From Macrobrachium rosenbergii (lineage: Eukaryota; Arthropoda; Malacostraca; Decapoda; Palaemonidae), in the NCBI RefSeq assembly GCF_040412425.1, contig NC_089783.1:44872625-44936624 (forward strand): a DNA stretch of 64,000 nt. Reading direction: 5' to 3'. The notes below the pieces were generated by a model that was not told where the DNA came from, did no database searches, and was given only the letters and a program-made list of their open reading frames with translations. Numbering within the stretch: position 1 is the first letter of the stretch; each line of letters begins with the position of its first letter. The position numbers were made by a program, and so were the translations under genes. Positions 11,360 to 22,525 of the stretch are shown here, one piece after another.

Positions 11360-12291
11360 TGCTTTGAAATCAACGAAAAACGAGAACCCATGTCGAAAAT
11401 ACATGTTTACCCCGTAGATTATTTTAACACGTCATCCATAAAAGCACTACAATAGTCATTATGCTTTCCATCAGAACAAATTCTGGTGTCAAAACTCTAA
11501 GGGGTTTTCACACCATGTCTCGCAACAATGCTCGTTAAGACAGACTTCTTGTTTATCGACACAGCCATAAGAATGTCAACCAAGGCATGTTTTAGTGGTT
11601 TAACGTTACCCCTACGACTGTTCCTCAGACTCCTTTGCATACGTCGTCAACGATTGAAAGTGACTGAGAAAACGGGAATCTAAGTGGGGAAAATACAAGG
11701 GAGGTAATTTGTTTTCCTCATCTTGTTAATCAGTTGTCAACTTAGCCAACATCTCTCTAAGACGGTTGCTGAGCAGGTAACTGATTGGTTATATAGTACC
11801 GCATGCTGAGGACTCTCCTTCCTCCGGGCATTGCAATCCTGGCTCCCAAGCAGTAAAGAAATTTTTTTAATATGGAACCACACTTAATTTTTTATGGAAC
11901 CACACTTTGTAAAAATCTCTTCATGATTTAAAACTATCAAGTTAGTTGCAGGAGTATTTCCTCTTATTTCACAGCTCACTTGTACAGAACTTTTACAAGC
12001 TACCACTCACCACCTAACCTATTTTGTCTTATGCATACAACATGAAGTCATTGTGGCTATGCATACATTGTCTTTGCTGCAGTCTATTTTGGCGTTCTTA
12101 CAGTACTTGATAAACACATTTGGTAACAAGAACTTTTTTACACCAAAGAAAAAGTATATCATAACTGATGTCATTAGGGAATAGGCTGGATCACCAATAT
12201 GATGCATTTATTCAGCTATCCTTGACATCTTTTTAATTGCAATTTATGCGTTCCTTTGCCCCTTGTATGGTGCAGGTAGAGTCCGAAGAGT
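11358..12291. other. No gene recognised
   Basis: No coding sequence or known repeat identified. A short direct repeat (TATGGAACCACACTT) occurs at 11871 and 11893. Confidence 0.4.
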
Positions 12292-12605
12292 TGAACATCC
12301 TTTAGTAATGCCTACAGTGTCCTACGAGATAACTGATGGCACTACCATGCTTTGAGGATTTTCAGGCTACTGTAAATCATTGGAACCTTTTGAAACAAGC
12401 ATAAATTCTAATTAGGATAGTCAAACTAAAGCAAGTTCAGTGTTCTATTTTAGTTTGGCAACCTAATCCAAATTAAGGCTATTTCAAATGGTTCCAACTA
12501 TTTACCATAGCTTGAAAATCCTTGTAGCAGTGTATCTCCTAAATAAGTATCAACAGTGCACTTCATATGGTAAACTGTAGGCATTATAAAAGGATGTCTG
12601 CAGCG
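12292..12605. repeat. Imperfect palindrome built on R1 fragments
   Basis: Left arm 12292-12435 and right arm 12447-12605 are inverted copies of each other at roughly three-quarters identity by eye (for example GGATTTTCAGGCTACTGTAA against GGATTTTCAAGCTATGGTAA on the opposite strand). The outer ends are the R1 segment TAATGCCTACAGTG in opposite orientations. R1-like sequence continues on the right to about 12660. Confidence 0.6.
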
Positions 12606-12772
12606 ACCCCCAGCTGTAACCCCCTTTTTACCATTAATTTGACTCCACCTCCCTTTTTTAATAATTAAATTAGCCTGTAAAGATGTCTGACATCTCTTCA
12701 TTTCGCATCAATCACCTTCATGCATCACATTTATTAACGTGTCAAGAATCTCATGTAAATATTCGTATGTAG

Positions 12773-12988
12773 AATTTCCTGGCCTTTCTGCCGATATATA
12801 TTTTATCGTTGTATGTTATGTCTCTTAAAATTGCCATTTGTTTGACTGTCAACAATCACAAATTGCTCAGAGTGCAGATCACAGCAATCGGAGGTCGGGC
12901 ACTACATTTCCGTCCACACACTGCCATGTATACCCGAGCCCAGGTGAATAAATCAGTTAATACCCAGTTCGACCTTTTTGTCCACACA
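12773..12988 (+). mobile_element. Possible degraded LTR of gypsy copy A
   Basis: This stretch shares GGCCTTTCTGCCGATAT with the LTRs of gypsy copy B and ends in CACA directly before ACTGGTGACC, which looks like a primer-binding site. The rest of the LTR has diverged beyond alignment by eye, so the 5' boundary is approximate. Confidence 0.4.
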
Positions 12989-13033
12989 ACTGGTGACCTG
13001 AGGATTGACAGTAAACACAGCAGTTTTGGCTTC

Positions 13034-13320
13034 ACCATTAACGGACTCACTACGGCCACTTTACCTTCAGAGAGCCTTCAACGGAACCACATGGCAATAA
13101 AAGTCTAGGCCTCTGAAAGCTCCTTCCTTGGAGAACACCCACGCCACTAACGGACTAATTATGGTGTACCTCTCCAGGTACGTTTTGGCGTGCTTGAATG
13201 GTATGGCCCCGCCATTTATGATTCACGTCTGACCATACTCAGAAGTCATTAATGGAACCATGCAGCGCATAGTTTTGACTTCTGACAAGCCCCAAACACC
13301 ATTAACGGACTAAATATGGC
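13034..13320 (+). repeat. Leader motif array of gypsy copy A
   Basis: Three copies of CATTAACGGACTMAHTAYGG lie between the primer-binding site and gag (13034, 13145, 13298), about 110-150 bp apart. Some are followed by a GTTTTGG(C/T)GTG motif. The same motif is repeated in the leader of copy B in the matching position, so it belongs to the element. Confidence 0.65.
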
Positions 13321-13350
13321 GCGTATTTTGCGTTTTGGTGTGAGGAAAAA

Positions 13351-14036
13351 ATGTCAGACACTGAGGTAGAAAGTCATTCCAAGGACGCACAGATCCTCTG
13401 CATCCCCCTCTCGCCTTTGAAGGCAGCAATGAGCCAGGCGATAAAACTACCTCCGTTCTCATGACAAAACACTGCATCCTGGTTTCTGCAGGCAAATGTC
13501 CATTTCCAAGTGGCGAAAATTACAGATGAGGAAACCAAGGCGGACGTAACCATGACAATGCTACCAGAGGAGGTCTTCAACAAAATCACCCCATGGTTGG
13601 ACTCGCAGCTGGGGAAAGTCAAGTACAGAGACCTGTGAGATAAGCTCATCGACATACTCCACGCCCATCCCAGAGAGAGCCCAACTCGCCCTTGACCTGA
13701 TGACCCAGTCCCTGTGGGACGCATCACCCAGGGACACCTGGGACGAACTACGAGGTCTCCTGATGTTGCCGGGCATCGACGCGCACGGTCAGAGGAAGGA
13801 GATCAACTTGTCGCGAGATGTATTCCTGCAGCGCCTTCTGCAGGAGGTGAGGGGGCAAATCACGGATGTGGATGCCCTTTCAATGGACGAATTGGTGAAC
13901 GTTGCACACAAACTCCACGAGGCCACCAAGGCCTCCAAACACGCCGCAACACCTGCAGCCTGTAACCTGGTAACAGAAGAAGCCGAGGCAGAGGACACGA
14001 ACGTGGTATACAGGAAGAGGGCGCTGCTGCAGCAGT
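13351..14036 (+). pseudogene. gag: gag pseudogene of gypsy copy A
   Basis: An ATG at 13351 opens a frame beginning MSDTEVESH, comparable to the MSEVEPQ start of copy B. Homologous segments follow in shifting frames: KLPPFS (with an in-frame stop after it), VHFQVAKITDEETKADV and MLPEEVFN. The longest frame, 13700-14036, contains LWDASPRDTWDELRGLL and HEATKAS. No CCHC zinc knuckle is seen. At least two stops and frameshifts make it non-functional. It would encode the structural capsid-like protein of the element. Confidence 0.75.
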
Positions 14037-14164
14037 AGAGGACGTGGACAAACCCAGCCTGATGTAACTTCCATCGGAGGTTCAGAAGCACCGCCAGAAA
14101 TTGCAGAGCCCTCTGTTCTTTCACAAAAAACGAGAAATTCAGCCACAAATAACAGCAGTGGCCG

Positions 14165-16381
14165 CAAACCTTTAAGGAGCCCCGGCCAGTAGGATTCTTC
14201 ATCCACAATGCCATATCAAAATGACGGATGCTGGTAGACACACGGGCTATGCAAATGGTGTTTCCACTGTTGAGGGAGGACTGCGACCACATGTCCAGCG
14301 CCGCAACTGCACTGGTGGCCACAAATGGAAGCCCCATCCACTGCTAGGGAACTTTGACCCGCAGAATATCCATCCTGGGCCATAGCCTAAATATGATTGG
14401 CCCCTTGTCATCGTGGACGTCAAGTTTCCTCTCCTAGGCGCCGATTTCCTTGCACACCACAGACTTCTGGTAGATGTCGGCCGAACACCTGCTGGATACC
14501 AGAACCTGCTGCTCCCGGCTGCTCTCCACCAGGCCGGGGATGCCCGCTGTCTGCTCCATCTCTTCGAACAGATACAGCTCCCTCCTCCATGAGTTCCCAG
14601 ACGCCTTCAAGCCAGAGCTGCATCAGTTGCCGGGAGCCCAGGCCAAGCAAGGCATCCACCACATCACCACAACAGGCCTGCCAACACATGCCAAATTCCG
14701 TCAATTGCCACCCAAAAAACTCCAAGACGCTAAACGAGCCTTGCCGAGATGGAACAGATGGGAATCTACAGGAAGGCATTGAGTCTGTGGGCATCCCCCC
14801 TCCACATGATAAGGATGCCAGACGGCTCTTGGAGGCCCTGTGGGAACTATCATTGGCTGAACCTAGTAACGACACCAGACCACTATCCCTTGCTGAACAT
14901 GCAGGACCTATCACAGGTGCCTGCACGGGGCCAAAGTATTTACAAAAATGGATTTGCTCAAGTCTTATTTTCAGGTACCAGTGCACCCTGACGACGTTCC
15001 GAAGACAGCCATCATCATGCTGTTTGGGACATATACCTTCTCCTACTCCACCTTCGGCCTCAGGAATACTGGGGCCACATTCCGCCTTATGGACACCATC
15101 TTGGAGGACCTACCTTTCTGCGTTTGCTACACAGACGACATCCTAATCTTCTCCAGGTCCCCAGAGGAACACCTGCTCCATGTCTGGGCTGTGCTGCAGC
15201 ACCTGCAGTGGAATGGTTTGGTTGTCAGGTTCGACAAGTGTACCTTCAGAGCGGAAAAGGTACACTTCCTGGGTTGTGAGATCTTTCTGGCAGGTGTCCA
15301 CCCTATGGCCTCCAAAGTGGACACAGTGAAGAAGTTTCCAACACCAAAAGTCCATTAAGTCCCTTGGCAGGAGTTCCACTTCGTCGACATGGTCAGCCCC
15401 AGAGTGCCAAAGCCACCACCTTAACACATCAACAGACGAAGGACCCCACTGCCCCCTGAGACTTACCACTGACACCAGCAACATTGCTTGCAGAGCCGTG
15501 CTGGAGCAGGTAGTAGGTGGTCCCCCCCCCCTCTAGCCTTCTTCTGCGACAAGTTAAAGCCGCCGGAGACCTGCTACAGTGCATTCGACAGGGAGCTGCT
15601 GGAAATCTACCAAGCTGTGCGGCACTTCAAGTCCCTCTTGGAAGGTAGCCCTTTCACCATCCTGACAGACCACAAGCTGTTGGTGCATGCATTCACGAGG
15701 GCAGGAGACGCATGGTTGGCGAGGCAGCAACGACACCTGGCTGCTATCTCCGAGTTTGGCTGCACCATTTACTCTGTCCAGCAAGAAGAAACCCAGTGGC
15801 CGACACCCTCTCAAGAGTCGAGATAAATTCAGTCCACCTGGGCATAGACTACGAGGACCTGGTGAAGGAGCAAGCCGTGGACCTGGAAACAGCAGTCTAC
15901 CGCACGGCACTCACCTGTGTCGAGGAGAAAGCAGACGTTTGACATCATCCATGGACTCTCCCATCCATCAGGACGAACAACAGCGTGCCTGATGACAGAA
16001 AATTTCATATGGCATGGGATCAGGAAGGATGTTTGAGAGTGGGCGAAGAACTGCATACCGTGCCAGATGAGTAAAATCACCCGACACACAGAATCAGGCA
16101 TCGGAGATTTCCCTCAACCATGTCGGCATTTCGAGCACATCCATGTAGATGTTGTAGGGCCTCTGCCGCAATCAGCAGTCGCCAGATACCTCCTGATGGT
16201 CACAGACCGTTCCACAAGACGGCTGGAAGCAACCCTGATGATGGAAGAATATCTACAGACAGAGGGTCTTCCTGGCACACCTGATGGGGACGACTCTTCA
16301 CAGTACGACGGCATATAACCCTGCATCCAACGGGATGGTGGAAAGGACCCACTGTTCATTGAAGGCAGCTCTGATGGCTTT
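14165..16381 (+). pseudogene. pol: pol pseudogene of gypsy copy A
   Basis: The protease trace has DTRA in place of DTGA (about 14250) and an LLGADFL motif (about 14433). The reverse transcriptase runs from about 14570 to 15350, with WASPLHM, TPDHYPL, FGLRNTGATF and an intact YTDD catalytic motif near 15129. RNase H (about 15470-15830) has FDRELLEIYQAVRHF and LTDHKLL. The integrase zinc-binding trace follows at about 15930-16090 and the core runs to NGMVERTH near 16330. Frameshifts between these blocks and the missing C-terminus make it inactive. Confidence 0.8.
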
Positions 16382-16559
16382 GGCTGTGTGGAAACGCAAA
16401 AAGGAAGGGCAAAGATGATAGTGGCAATATTGGTGACATATCTGTGCTGTGCTGGACCTAGTGGTGTTGGTGCTATTAGTGGTGGCGTTAGTAATGTTGG
16501 TGATATTCATGTTGGCGCTAGTGCATACGAGCAAAGTATGAAGAACATTATAGAAATCC

Positions 16560-17069
16560 AAGTCTACATATGTCAAACGCATGGAACTTATTGACAACAT
16601 TTTGGCAGAATGAGTGCCAGCAAGTTTCGGAGGCTTTTCGATAAGTTATCATCTACATGTCCATCGTGTATGGCCAAGTTAGAAGTAAGGTTGTCATTCA
16701 GGAATTGACTCTCAAATTGATCTAATTTGTAGAAAACTTGCAACAGTGTAATATCAGATTTTGAACAGGAAGAGGAGTCATGTTTACTAATAGAAAGTGT
16801 AAAAGCTGTAGGTTTGAAGTCAAGAGGGAAATTTATCATGATCGTATGAGTGCCTACAATATGGGATTGGATTTTCACAGTACAAAAGCTTGGTCAGCAG
16901 CCTAGGGTCTAAACCAATGTTCAACAAAACCTTTTGTGAAAACAGACACTAGATTGGTGGCAAAATTTTTGATGCAAGTAAGAACTGGGAAGGTGTGATG
17001 GTGGACTGTATTAAAAAGAGTATGGGGAAGCAAATATTCATCCTGATGTAGATGGAATATTAGATGTAG
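16560..17069 (+). pseudogene. Mutator-like transposase pseudogene, N-terminal part
   Basis: Degraded plus-strand coding sequence with recognisable blocks in changing frames: KCKSCRFEVKRE (about 16795), THTKAW-type STKAWSAA (about 16878), FNKTFCENRH (16920), DASKNWEGVMVDCIKKSMGK (about 16970) and HPDVDGILDV ending at the insertion point. The frame resumes after gypsy copy B at 22866. From family knowledge, these belong to the Mutator-like transposase proteins common in arthropod and cnidarian genomes. The 5' limit is uncertain; 16382-16560 is unassigned. Confidence 0.55.
17066..17069. other. Target-site duplication GTAG (left copy)
   Basis: GTAG immediately precedes the 3' LTR of copy B, and the same four bases follow the other LTR at 22866-22869. 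A 4-bp duplication fits Ty3/gypsy integration (4-6 bp). Confidence 0.75.
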
Positions 17070-17414
17070 TTTGAGGCTTCAAGAAAAGTCAGGAGTGAAA
17101 GACTGATTCTTTATTATTCTCGACAGGTTGTTTATAAGACAAAAAGCGGATGGAAAGGTAGCAGGCGACCCAAGGCCCCCCCCCCCCGCTGCGTCCATAC
17201 ACGATTTGTGTTTTCTGGCAAGCATAAAAATACGTACATTTGTTACATGGCATATAAAAGGTAGGTATACATAGTGGCAGAAAGGCTGTACAATGATGCA
17301 TAAGATGAGGTACAGAAAGAACCTGAAACAAAGACAGGTAAAATACATGACGTGAATAATGTACATCTGAAAAGAGAAAACAAGGAAAGAGAGGTGCAAT
17401 TTGTAATCCTTACA
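17070..17414 (-). repeat. 3' LTR of gypsy copy B
   Basis: On the minus strand it begins TGTAAGG and should end CACA; here the terminal bases have mutated (TTTGAGG on the plus strand against TGTGAGG at 22526). It contains a C-run expansion at 17178-17190 absent from the other LTR. Confidence 0.9.
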
Positions 17415-17432
17415 AATACTCCCCCCCCACAA
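17415..17432 (-). promoter_or_regulatory. Polypurine tract of gypsy copy B
   Basis: On the minus strand GTGGGGGGGGAG lies four bases before the LTR start TGTAAGG. This is the expected position for the plus-strand primer of an LTR retrotransposon. Confidence 0.75.
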
Positions 17433-17470
17433 GACAATAATTAGAGGAGCAATTATTGGATGAATCAATA

Positions 17471-20400
17471 TTAATCATGGAGGCACTGAGGCAGTCGGAG
17501 TGGACCCCTGCTTCTGGAGAACTGTGGGTGTGGGGTGGAACTGACACCTGGGGATGGCTGGATGTGTTTTCTGGGCCGCCCTGGGCCCTGCTTTGGTGGG
17601 GAAGCGGGTGTGCCTGCAGGCAGGTATTGCGGGGGAACTCTGGGGTGCCTGCCTACTCCTTCACAAACTTTGCTGTCTAACAGGAATGCAGGTTTCAGTC
17701 TGTCGATAGTGATCCAGTCCTCCCGCCTGTGGATGTCGAGGAGGAATGCTTTGCTGGCCCACCTGATGACTCGGTGGGGCCCCGTATAGGGCCAGGTTAA
17801 GGGTGGGCGGCGAGCGTCCACCCTGACAAAGACGTAGGCGCAGGAGTGTAAGGCGGGTGGGCTGTAGGTGATGGTTCTGTCGGTGAAGGTCTTGTGGCAG
17901 GGCGCAAACCTCTGCACGAGTTCCCTCAACCTTGGGAGGGGGGTGTCAGCGCCATCCCAATGGCGGGAAGAATTCTCCGGGTACGGCCAGTGTTTCCCCA
18001 CAGACTTTCTCAGCAGGGGAAGTGTCGCCATTTGTGGTTTGCCAGGACCCAGGGCAGCTGTCCCTTCCACCTCTTGTTGGTGCAGTGTGCCATGAGCTGG
18101 TGTGCGCCCTCTCGACCATGCCGTTTGCTGCGGGGTTGTATGCCATTGTGCTGTGTAGAGTTGTACCCATCAAGCATGCTAAGGAGACCCAGAGCTCTGA
18201 TAGGAAGGCAGGTCCTCTGTCTGTAGTGATGCCTTGACACCTCGAAGCGTCGGTGCAACTGGTGAGGAGGGCCTCTGTGCATGATGATGTTGATGCTTCA
18301 TCCAGGGGAGTTCTAAACCAGTGTGTGGAGCGGTCCATGATTGTCAGAGGTATCTGGCTCCCTCTGCGAAAATCCATCCCGCTGGGATGTTTTGCTCGTC
18401 TGGCACATGATGGCTTGGTGGACGTCCTTGTGATGCCGTGCCAGACGAACTTGTCAGTCATGAGGCATGCCGTTGTGCGCCCTGATGGATGGGGAGAGAC
18501 TGTGGGCGATGTACCCTGTTTTCTCCTCGATCAGGGGCATGGGCGTGCCGAAGGAGACCCCCAGAGCTGTCACTGATGCCCTGTAGGATGCTGTCTCTGG
18601 ATCCTCTGCTTGTTCCCTCGCAAGGTCTTCATAGTTGATGCCGTGATGCTGTCTGACACTCCAAAGTGGCTTATCCAACTGGAGAGGAGGGCCTCTGTGC
18701 ATGATGATGTTGATGCTTCATCCATGGGAGTTGCTTCGGACCAGTGTGTGGAGCGGTCTATGATTGTCAGAGGTATCTGGCTCCCCCCGACTGCGGAAAA
18801 TCGCTGATCCCGGATTCAATGTGCTGGGATGTTTTGCTCGTCTGGCACAGCATGCAGCTCCTTGCCCACTGGTGGACGTCCTTGTTGATGCCGTGCCAGA
18901 TGAACTTGTCAGTCATGAGGCATGCCGTTGTGCGCCCTGATGGATGGGAGAGATTGTGGGCGATGTCGAACACCTGTTTTCTCCTCGATGTGGGCACCAG
19001 GGGGCGTGGGCGGCCTGTGCTGGTGTCGCAGAGGAGAGTTGTCTGAGTTTGCTAAGGACACGTCTTCTCATTTGAAAGCTGTCACTGCTGCACTGTTGTC
19101 CGCTGTCTCTGGATCCTCTGCTTGTTCCCTCGCAAGGTCTTCATAGTTGATGCCGAGGTGAGGGGAATTGATCTCTATTCTTGATGCTGTCTGACACTCC
19201 GAAGCGGCATATCCAACTGGAGAGGAGGGCCTCTGTGCATGATGATGTCTTCATCCATGGGAGTTGCTTCCCGAACCAGTGTGTGGAGCGGTCTATGATT
19301 GTCAGAGGTATCTAGCTCCCCCCGACTGCGGAAAATCGCTGATCCCGGATTCAATGTGCTGGGATGTTTTGCTCGTCTGGCACAGGATGCAGCTCCTTGC
19401 CCATTGGTGGACGTCCTTGTTGATGCCTTGCCAGATGAACTTGTCAGTCATGAGGCATGCTGTTGTGTGCCCTGATGGATGGGAGAGATTGTGGGCGATG
19501 TCGAACACCTGTTTTCTCCTCGATGTGGGCACCAGGGGGCGTGGGCGGCCTGTGCTGGTGTCGCAGAGGAGAGTTCTTCGAGTTTGCTAAGGACACGTCT
19601 TCCCATTTGAGAGCTGTCACTGCTGCCCTGTAGTCTGCTGTCTCTGGATCCTCTGCTTGTTCCCTCGCGAGGTCTTCATAGTTGATGCCGAGGTGAAGGG
19701 AACTGATCTCTATTCTTGACAGAGCATCGGCCACTGGGTTTTTCTTGCCAGGGACGTAGTTGATGGTGCAACCGAACTTGGAAATGGTGGACAAGTGCAA
19801 ACCAAGTGTCCCCTTGTTTTCCAAATGCCTGACCCAAGGGTTTGTAGTCTGTTAGGATTGTGAATTCGGTTCCCTCCAGCAGGTACTTGAAGTGCTTCAC
19901 AGCCTGGTAGATAGCCAGCAGCTCTCTGTCGAAGGCACTGTAGCGGGTCTCCGCTGGCGAAAACTTGTGGCTGAAGAAGGCCAAGGCCTGGGGCGTGCCA
20001 TTCACCAGTTGCTCGAGTACTGCACTGCAGGCGATGTTGCTGGCGTCCGTTGTCAATCTGAGGGCAGTGGCGGGGTTGTGGTGAGTTAAGGTGGTGGCAC
20101 TGGAGAGGGCCCTTTTCGTCTGGATGAATGCCTGCTGCTGCGGAACTTCCCATGTTAGTGTTTTTGGTTTCCCCTTCAGGATTGACGTCAGGGGTAGATG
20201 ATGTTGGGATGAAGCTCCGGTAGTAGTTTATCATCCCAAGAAACTCTTGAAGGACCTTGATGGTTTCTGGTTCCGGGAAATTTTCTATAGCTTTTACTTT
20301 AGAGGCCGTGGGGCGCACTCCTGTTGGGGAAATCTTGTGGCCCAGGAAGTCTATTTCTCTTTCCCAAAGATGCACTTGTTGAACCTGACAACTAATCTGC

Positions 20401-21500
20401 TGTCCTGCAGGCGTTTCACAACAGTGCGGACATGGTGAAGATGTTCCTATGGGGACCTGGAAAAAATGAGGGTGTTGTTGATGTAACAGATGCAGAAGGA
20501 CAGATCTCCCAAGATGGTACCCATCAGGCGCTCGAAAGTGGCGCCTGCATTCCAGAGACTGAAAGTGGAATAGGAAAATGTGTAGCTCCCAAAGGGCGTG
20601 ATGATGGCGGTCTTTGGGACGTTGTCGGGATGTACAGGGACTTGGAAGTACAACTTCAGTAGATCCATCTTGGAGAAAATTTTGGCTCCATGGAGGGTGC
20701 CTGTCAGGTCTTGCATGTTAGGGAGGGGGTAGTGGTCTGGTGTTGTTACCAAATTCAGGCACCGATAGTCCCCGCAGGGCCTCCATGAACCATCGGATTT
20801 CTTTACCATGTGGAGAGGGGATGCCCACGGGCTTGATGCCTTTTTCCAGATGCCCATGTGTTCCATTTCTGCGAAAGCCTGTTTGGTGTCTTGTAACTTC
20901 TGGGGGGACAGATGTCGGAACTTGGTATGGGTTGGTGGGACCGTTGTGGAAGATGCCGTGCTTTGCTGAAGCCCTAGGTGACTGGCGTAGTTCTGGTTTG
21001 AGTACATCCGGGAACTCTTGTAGGAGGGATGTGTAGCTGTTGGGGGCTGTGGAGCAGATGGAGGGCATCCCGGGTCCGGTGGAGAGCTGATGGGAATGGC
21101 ACGTCCCTGTGTTGAGGAGGCGTTGTTTGGCGACGTCGACTAAAAGTCCATGGTGCCCTAGGAAATCCGCGTCCAGCAGAGGGAACTTAACATCCGCTTG
21201 ACGAAAGGCCAGTGGTATCTGCGCCCCAGGATTGAGATAGCCCGGGGCGTTGTGCCATAAGTGCAGATGGGAGTTCCATTTGCTGCTATGAGGGATGGTA
21301 GTGAGTCAGGTATTTTTTCTAAACCTTCCCTGGATGGCGGGAAAACCAACTGCATTGCCCCCGTATCAACCAGCAGGCGGCGTTTGGAGATCTCGTCTGT
21401 GATGAAAAACCCTGCTGGGCAGGGGGAGTTGGGTTTCGTAGCCACAGCTGTTACTTGTGGCTGCCTTTGTCGTTTTTGTGAAAGAACACGGAGGCCTGCA
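17471..21500 (-). pseudogene. pol: pol pseudogene of gypsy copy B
   Basis: Read on the minus strand: protease with LLVDTGAMQLVF (about 21390-21350); RT about 21010-20440 with WASPLHMVKKSDGSWRPCGD, TPDHYPLPNMQDL and FSKMDLLKLYFQVPVHPD; RNase H about 20060-19770 with TTDASNIACSAVLEQ and FDRELLAIYQAVKHF; integrase zinc-binding region; core with DRGPAFLSELW and AYNPAANGMVERAH (about 18210-18090); and a GPY/F-like C-terminal segment with PYTGPHRVI and ITIDRLKPAF (about 17790-17690). The RT active site reads YINN instead of YxDD. The RNase H-integrase junction is triplicated. Not functional. Confidence 0.85.
18240..19830 (-). repeat. Tandem triplication in the integrase region of copy B
   Basis: Three direct copies of a ~430-540 bp block, starting near 18258, 18680 and 19215 on the plus strand. 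Each begins GAGGAGGGCCTCTGTGCATG and ends near GGATCCTCTGCTTGTTCCCT followed by AGGTCTTCATAGTTGATGCC. They encode the integrase zinc-binding segment (MTDKF, CxxC-type ARSCxLCQTSK) repeatedly. Units 2 and 3 are nearly identical; unit 1 is shorter and more diverged. Copy A lacks the triplication. Confidence 0.85.
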
Positions 21501-21559
21501 GGTTCTGGCGTTGGTCCCGAACTTTCTATGGTAGAAACACCACGCTGGGCTTGGCCATG

Positions 21560-22234
21560 TCTTGTGCTCTCTGAATGGCAGTCTCTTCTTATAAACGGTG
21601 TTGATGTCTCCGTCTTCGTCACTGTCTTCCTCCGACAGGTTGCAGGCTCCCAGGGCAGTGGCGAGGCCTTGGTGGCCTCATATAGTTTCTGGGCGTCGTC
21701 GATTGAAGCATCCATGTCCAGGTTCTCTGCATCCCTTATCTGGCGACAAACTTCCAGCAGGTGGTGCCGAAGGAAGATTGCTTTTGTCGGGTCAATTGTT
21801 CTTTTCCTCTCGTTCTCGTCGCGACCTGGGAATGTTACTAACCCTCACAGCTGGTCCCAGGCCTCCCTGGGTGATGCATCTCCGAGGGGCTGGGATAATA
21901 GGTCGAATGCGCGCTGCGCTCTCTCGGACGCGGGCATGGAGTATGAATTCAGCAGTTTGTTTTTTAAGTCTGTGTATGTGAATTTGTCTGGTTGCGCGTC
22001 TAGCCAGGGGGAGATTCAATTGAATACTTCTTCTGGGAGCGCCGTCATGACTATGTCTGATTTTGTAGCATCGTCTGAGATGCCCACCATGCGAAAATGC
22101 ACGTCTGCGTGCTGGAACCATGATGCAGTGTTTTGGCGCGAGAAAGGGGGAAGTTTGACCGTGTCTGGCTTTGTTGGTGAGAGCGCCGTACAGATGATGC
22201 TCGCAGGTCTGCATTGAGGTTCTACTTCTGACAT
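21560..22234 (-). pseudogene. gag: gag pseudogene of gypsy copy B
   Basis: An ATG at 22232-22234 opens MSEVEPQCRPA and runs 72 codons through KLPPFSRQNTASWFQHADVH to LPEEVFN, where an in-frame stop occurs. Homology to copy A gag continues in other frames (DASPREAWDQLRG-like, then YEATKAS near 21670). No zinc knuckle is recognised. The start is supported by the corresponding ATG and leader spacing in copy A. Confidence 0.75.
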
Positions 22235-22280
22235 CTTGACTTCTCCCTTCTCACACCAAAACGTGGGAAAATGCGTTGTA

Positions 22281-22481
22281 TTGAGTCCGTTAATGGTGCT
22301 GATTTGTTCGAGAGGTTGAACGAAGTGCCAAAACGTGCCCTTTTGGGTATGGCGTATTTAGTCCGTTAATGGCACGGTTTCCGCCAGGTAGGGTGCCATC
22401 AGAGGCCTAAACTTTACGCCGTAGTTAGTCCGCTAAAGGCTTTCTGATGGTAGGGCGCGGCTGTAGTTAGTCTGTTAACAG
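22281..22481 (-). repeat. Leader motif array of gypsy copy B
   Basis: Four copies of a ~17-bp motif near TTTAGTCCGTTAATGG (plus-strand reading) at 22281, 22355, 22421 and 22463, between gag and the primer-binding site. It is the reverse complement of the array in copy A, so it is conserved across two independent insertions. Confidence 0.7.
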
Positions 22482-22505
22482 CTGGGCCAAAACTGCGCTA
22501 CCTGT

Positions 22506-22525
22506 CCCTGACCCAGGGTCACCAG
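22506..22525 (-). promoter_or_regulatory. Primer-binding site of gypsy copy B
   Basis: Minus-strand CTGGTGACCCTGGGTCAGG follows the 5' LTR end directly. A TGG start complementary to a tRNA CCA end is the usual LTR-retrotransposon arrangement. The priming tRNA was not identified. Confidence 0.7.

Larger units (their letters stand above)
12989..16381 (+). mobile_element. Ty3/gypsy retrotransposon copy A, 3'-truncated
   Basis: The order on the plus strand is primer-binding-like ACTGGTGACC (12989), leader with repeated TTAACGGACT motifs, gag, protease, reverse transcriptase, RNase H and integrase. This is the gene order of Ty3/gypsy elements. Homology with copy B (17070-22865, minus) is evident throughout. 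The element is interrupted by stops and frameshifts. It ends inside the integrase core just after the NGMVER motif, with no 3' LTR. Confidence 0.85.

Noticed and set aside
13789..14337. 182-codon minus-strand open frame in gypsy copy A, and other antisense frames over gag and pol
   Set aside because: They are antisense shadows of GC-rich gypsy coding sequence, whose plus-strand motifs are clear.
21261..22217. 318-codon plus-strand open frame
   Set aside because: Longest frame in the window but antisense to gag/protease of gypsy copy B. The sense strand carries DTGA and the gag motifs conserved with copy A; the antisense frame shows no known domain.
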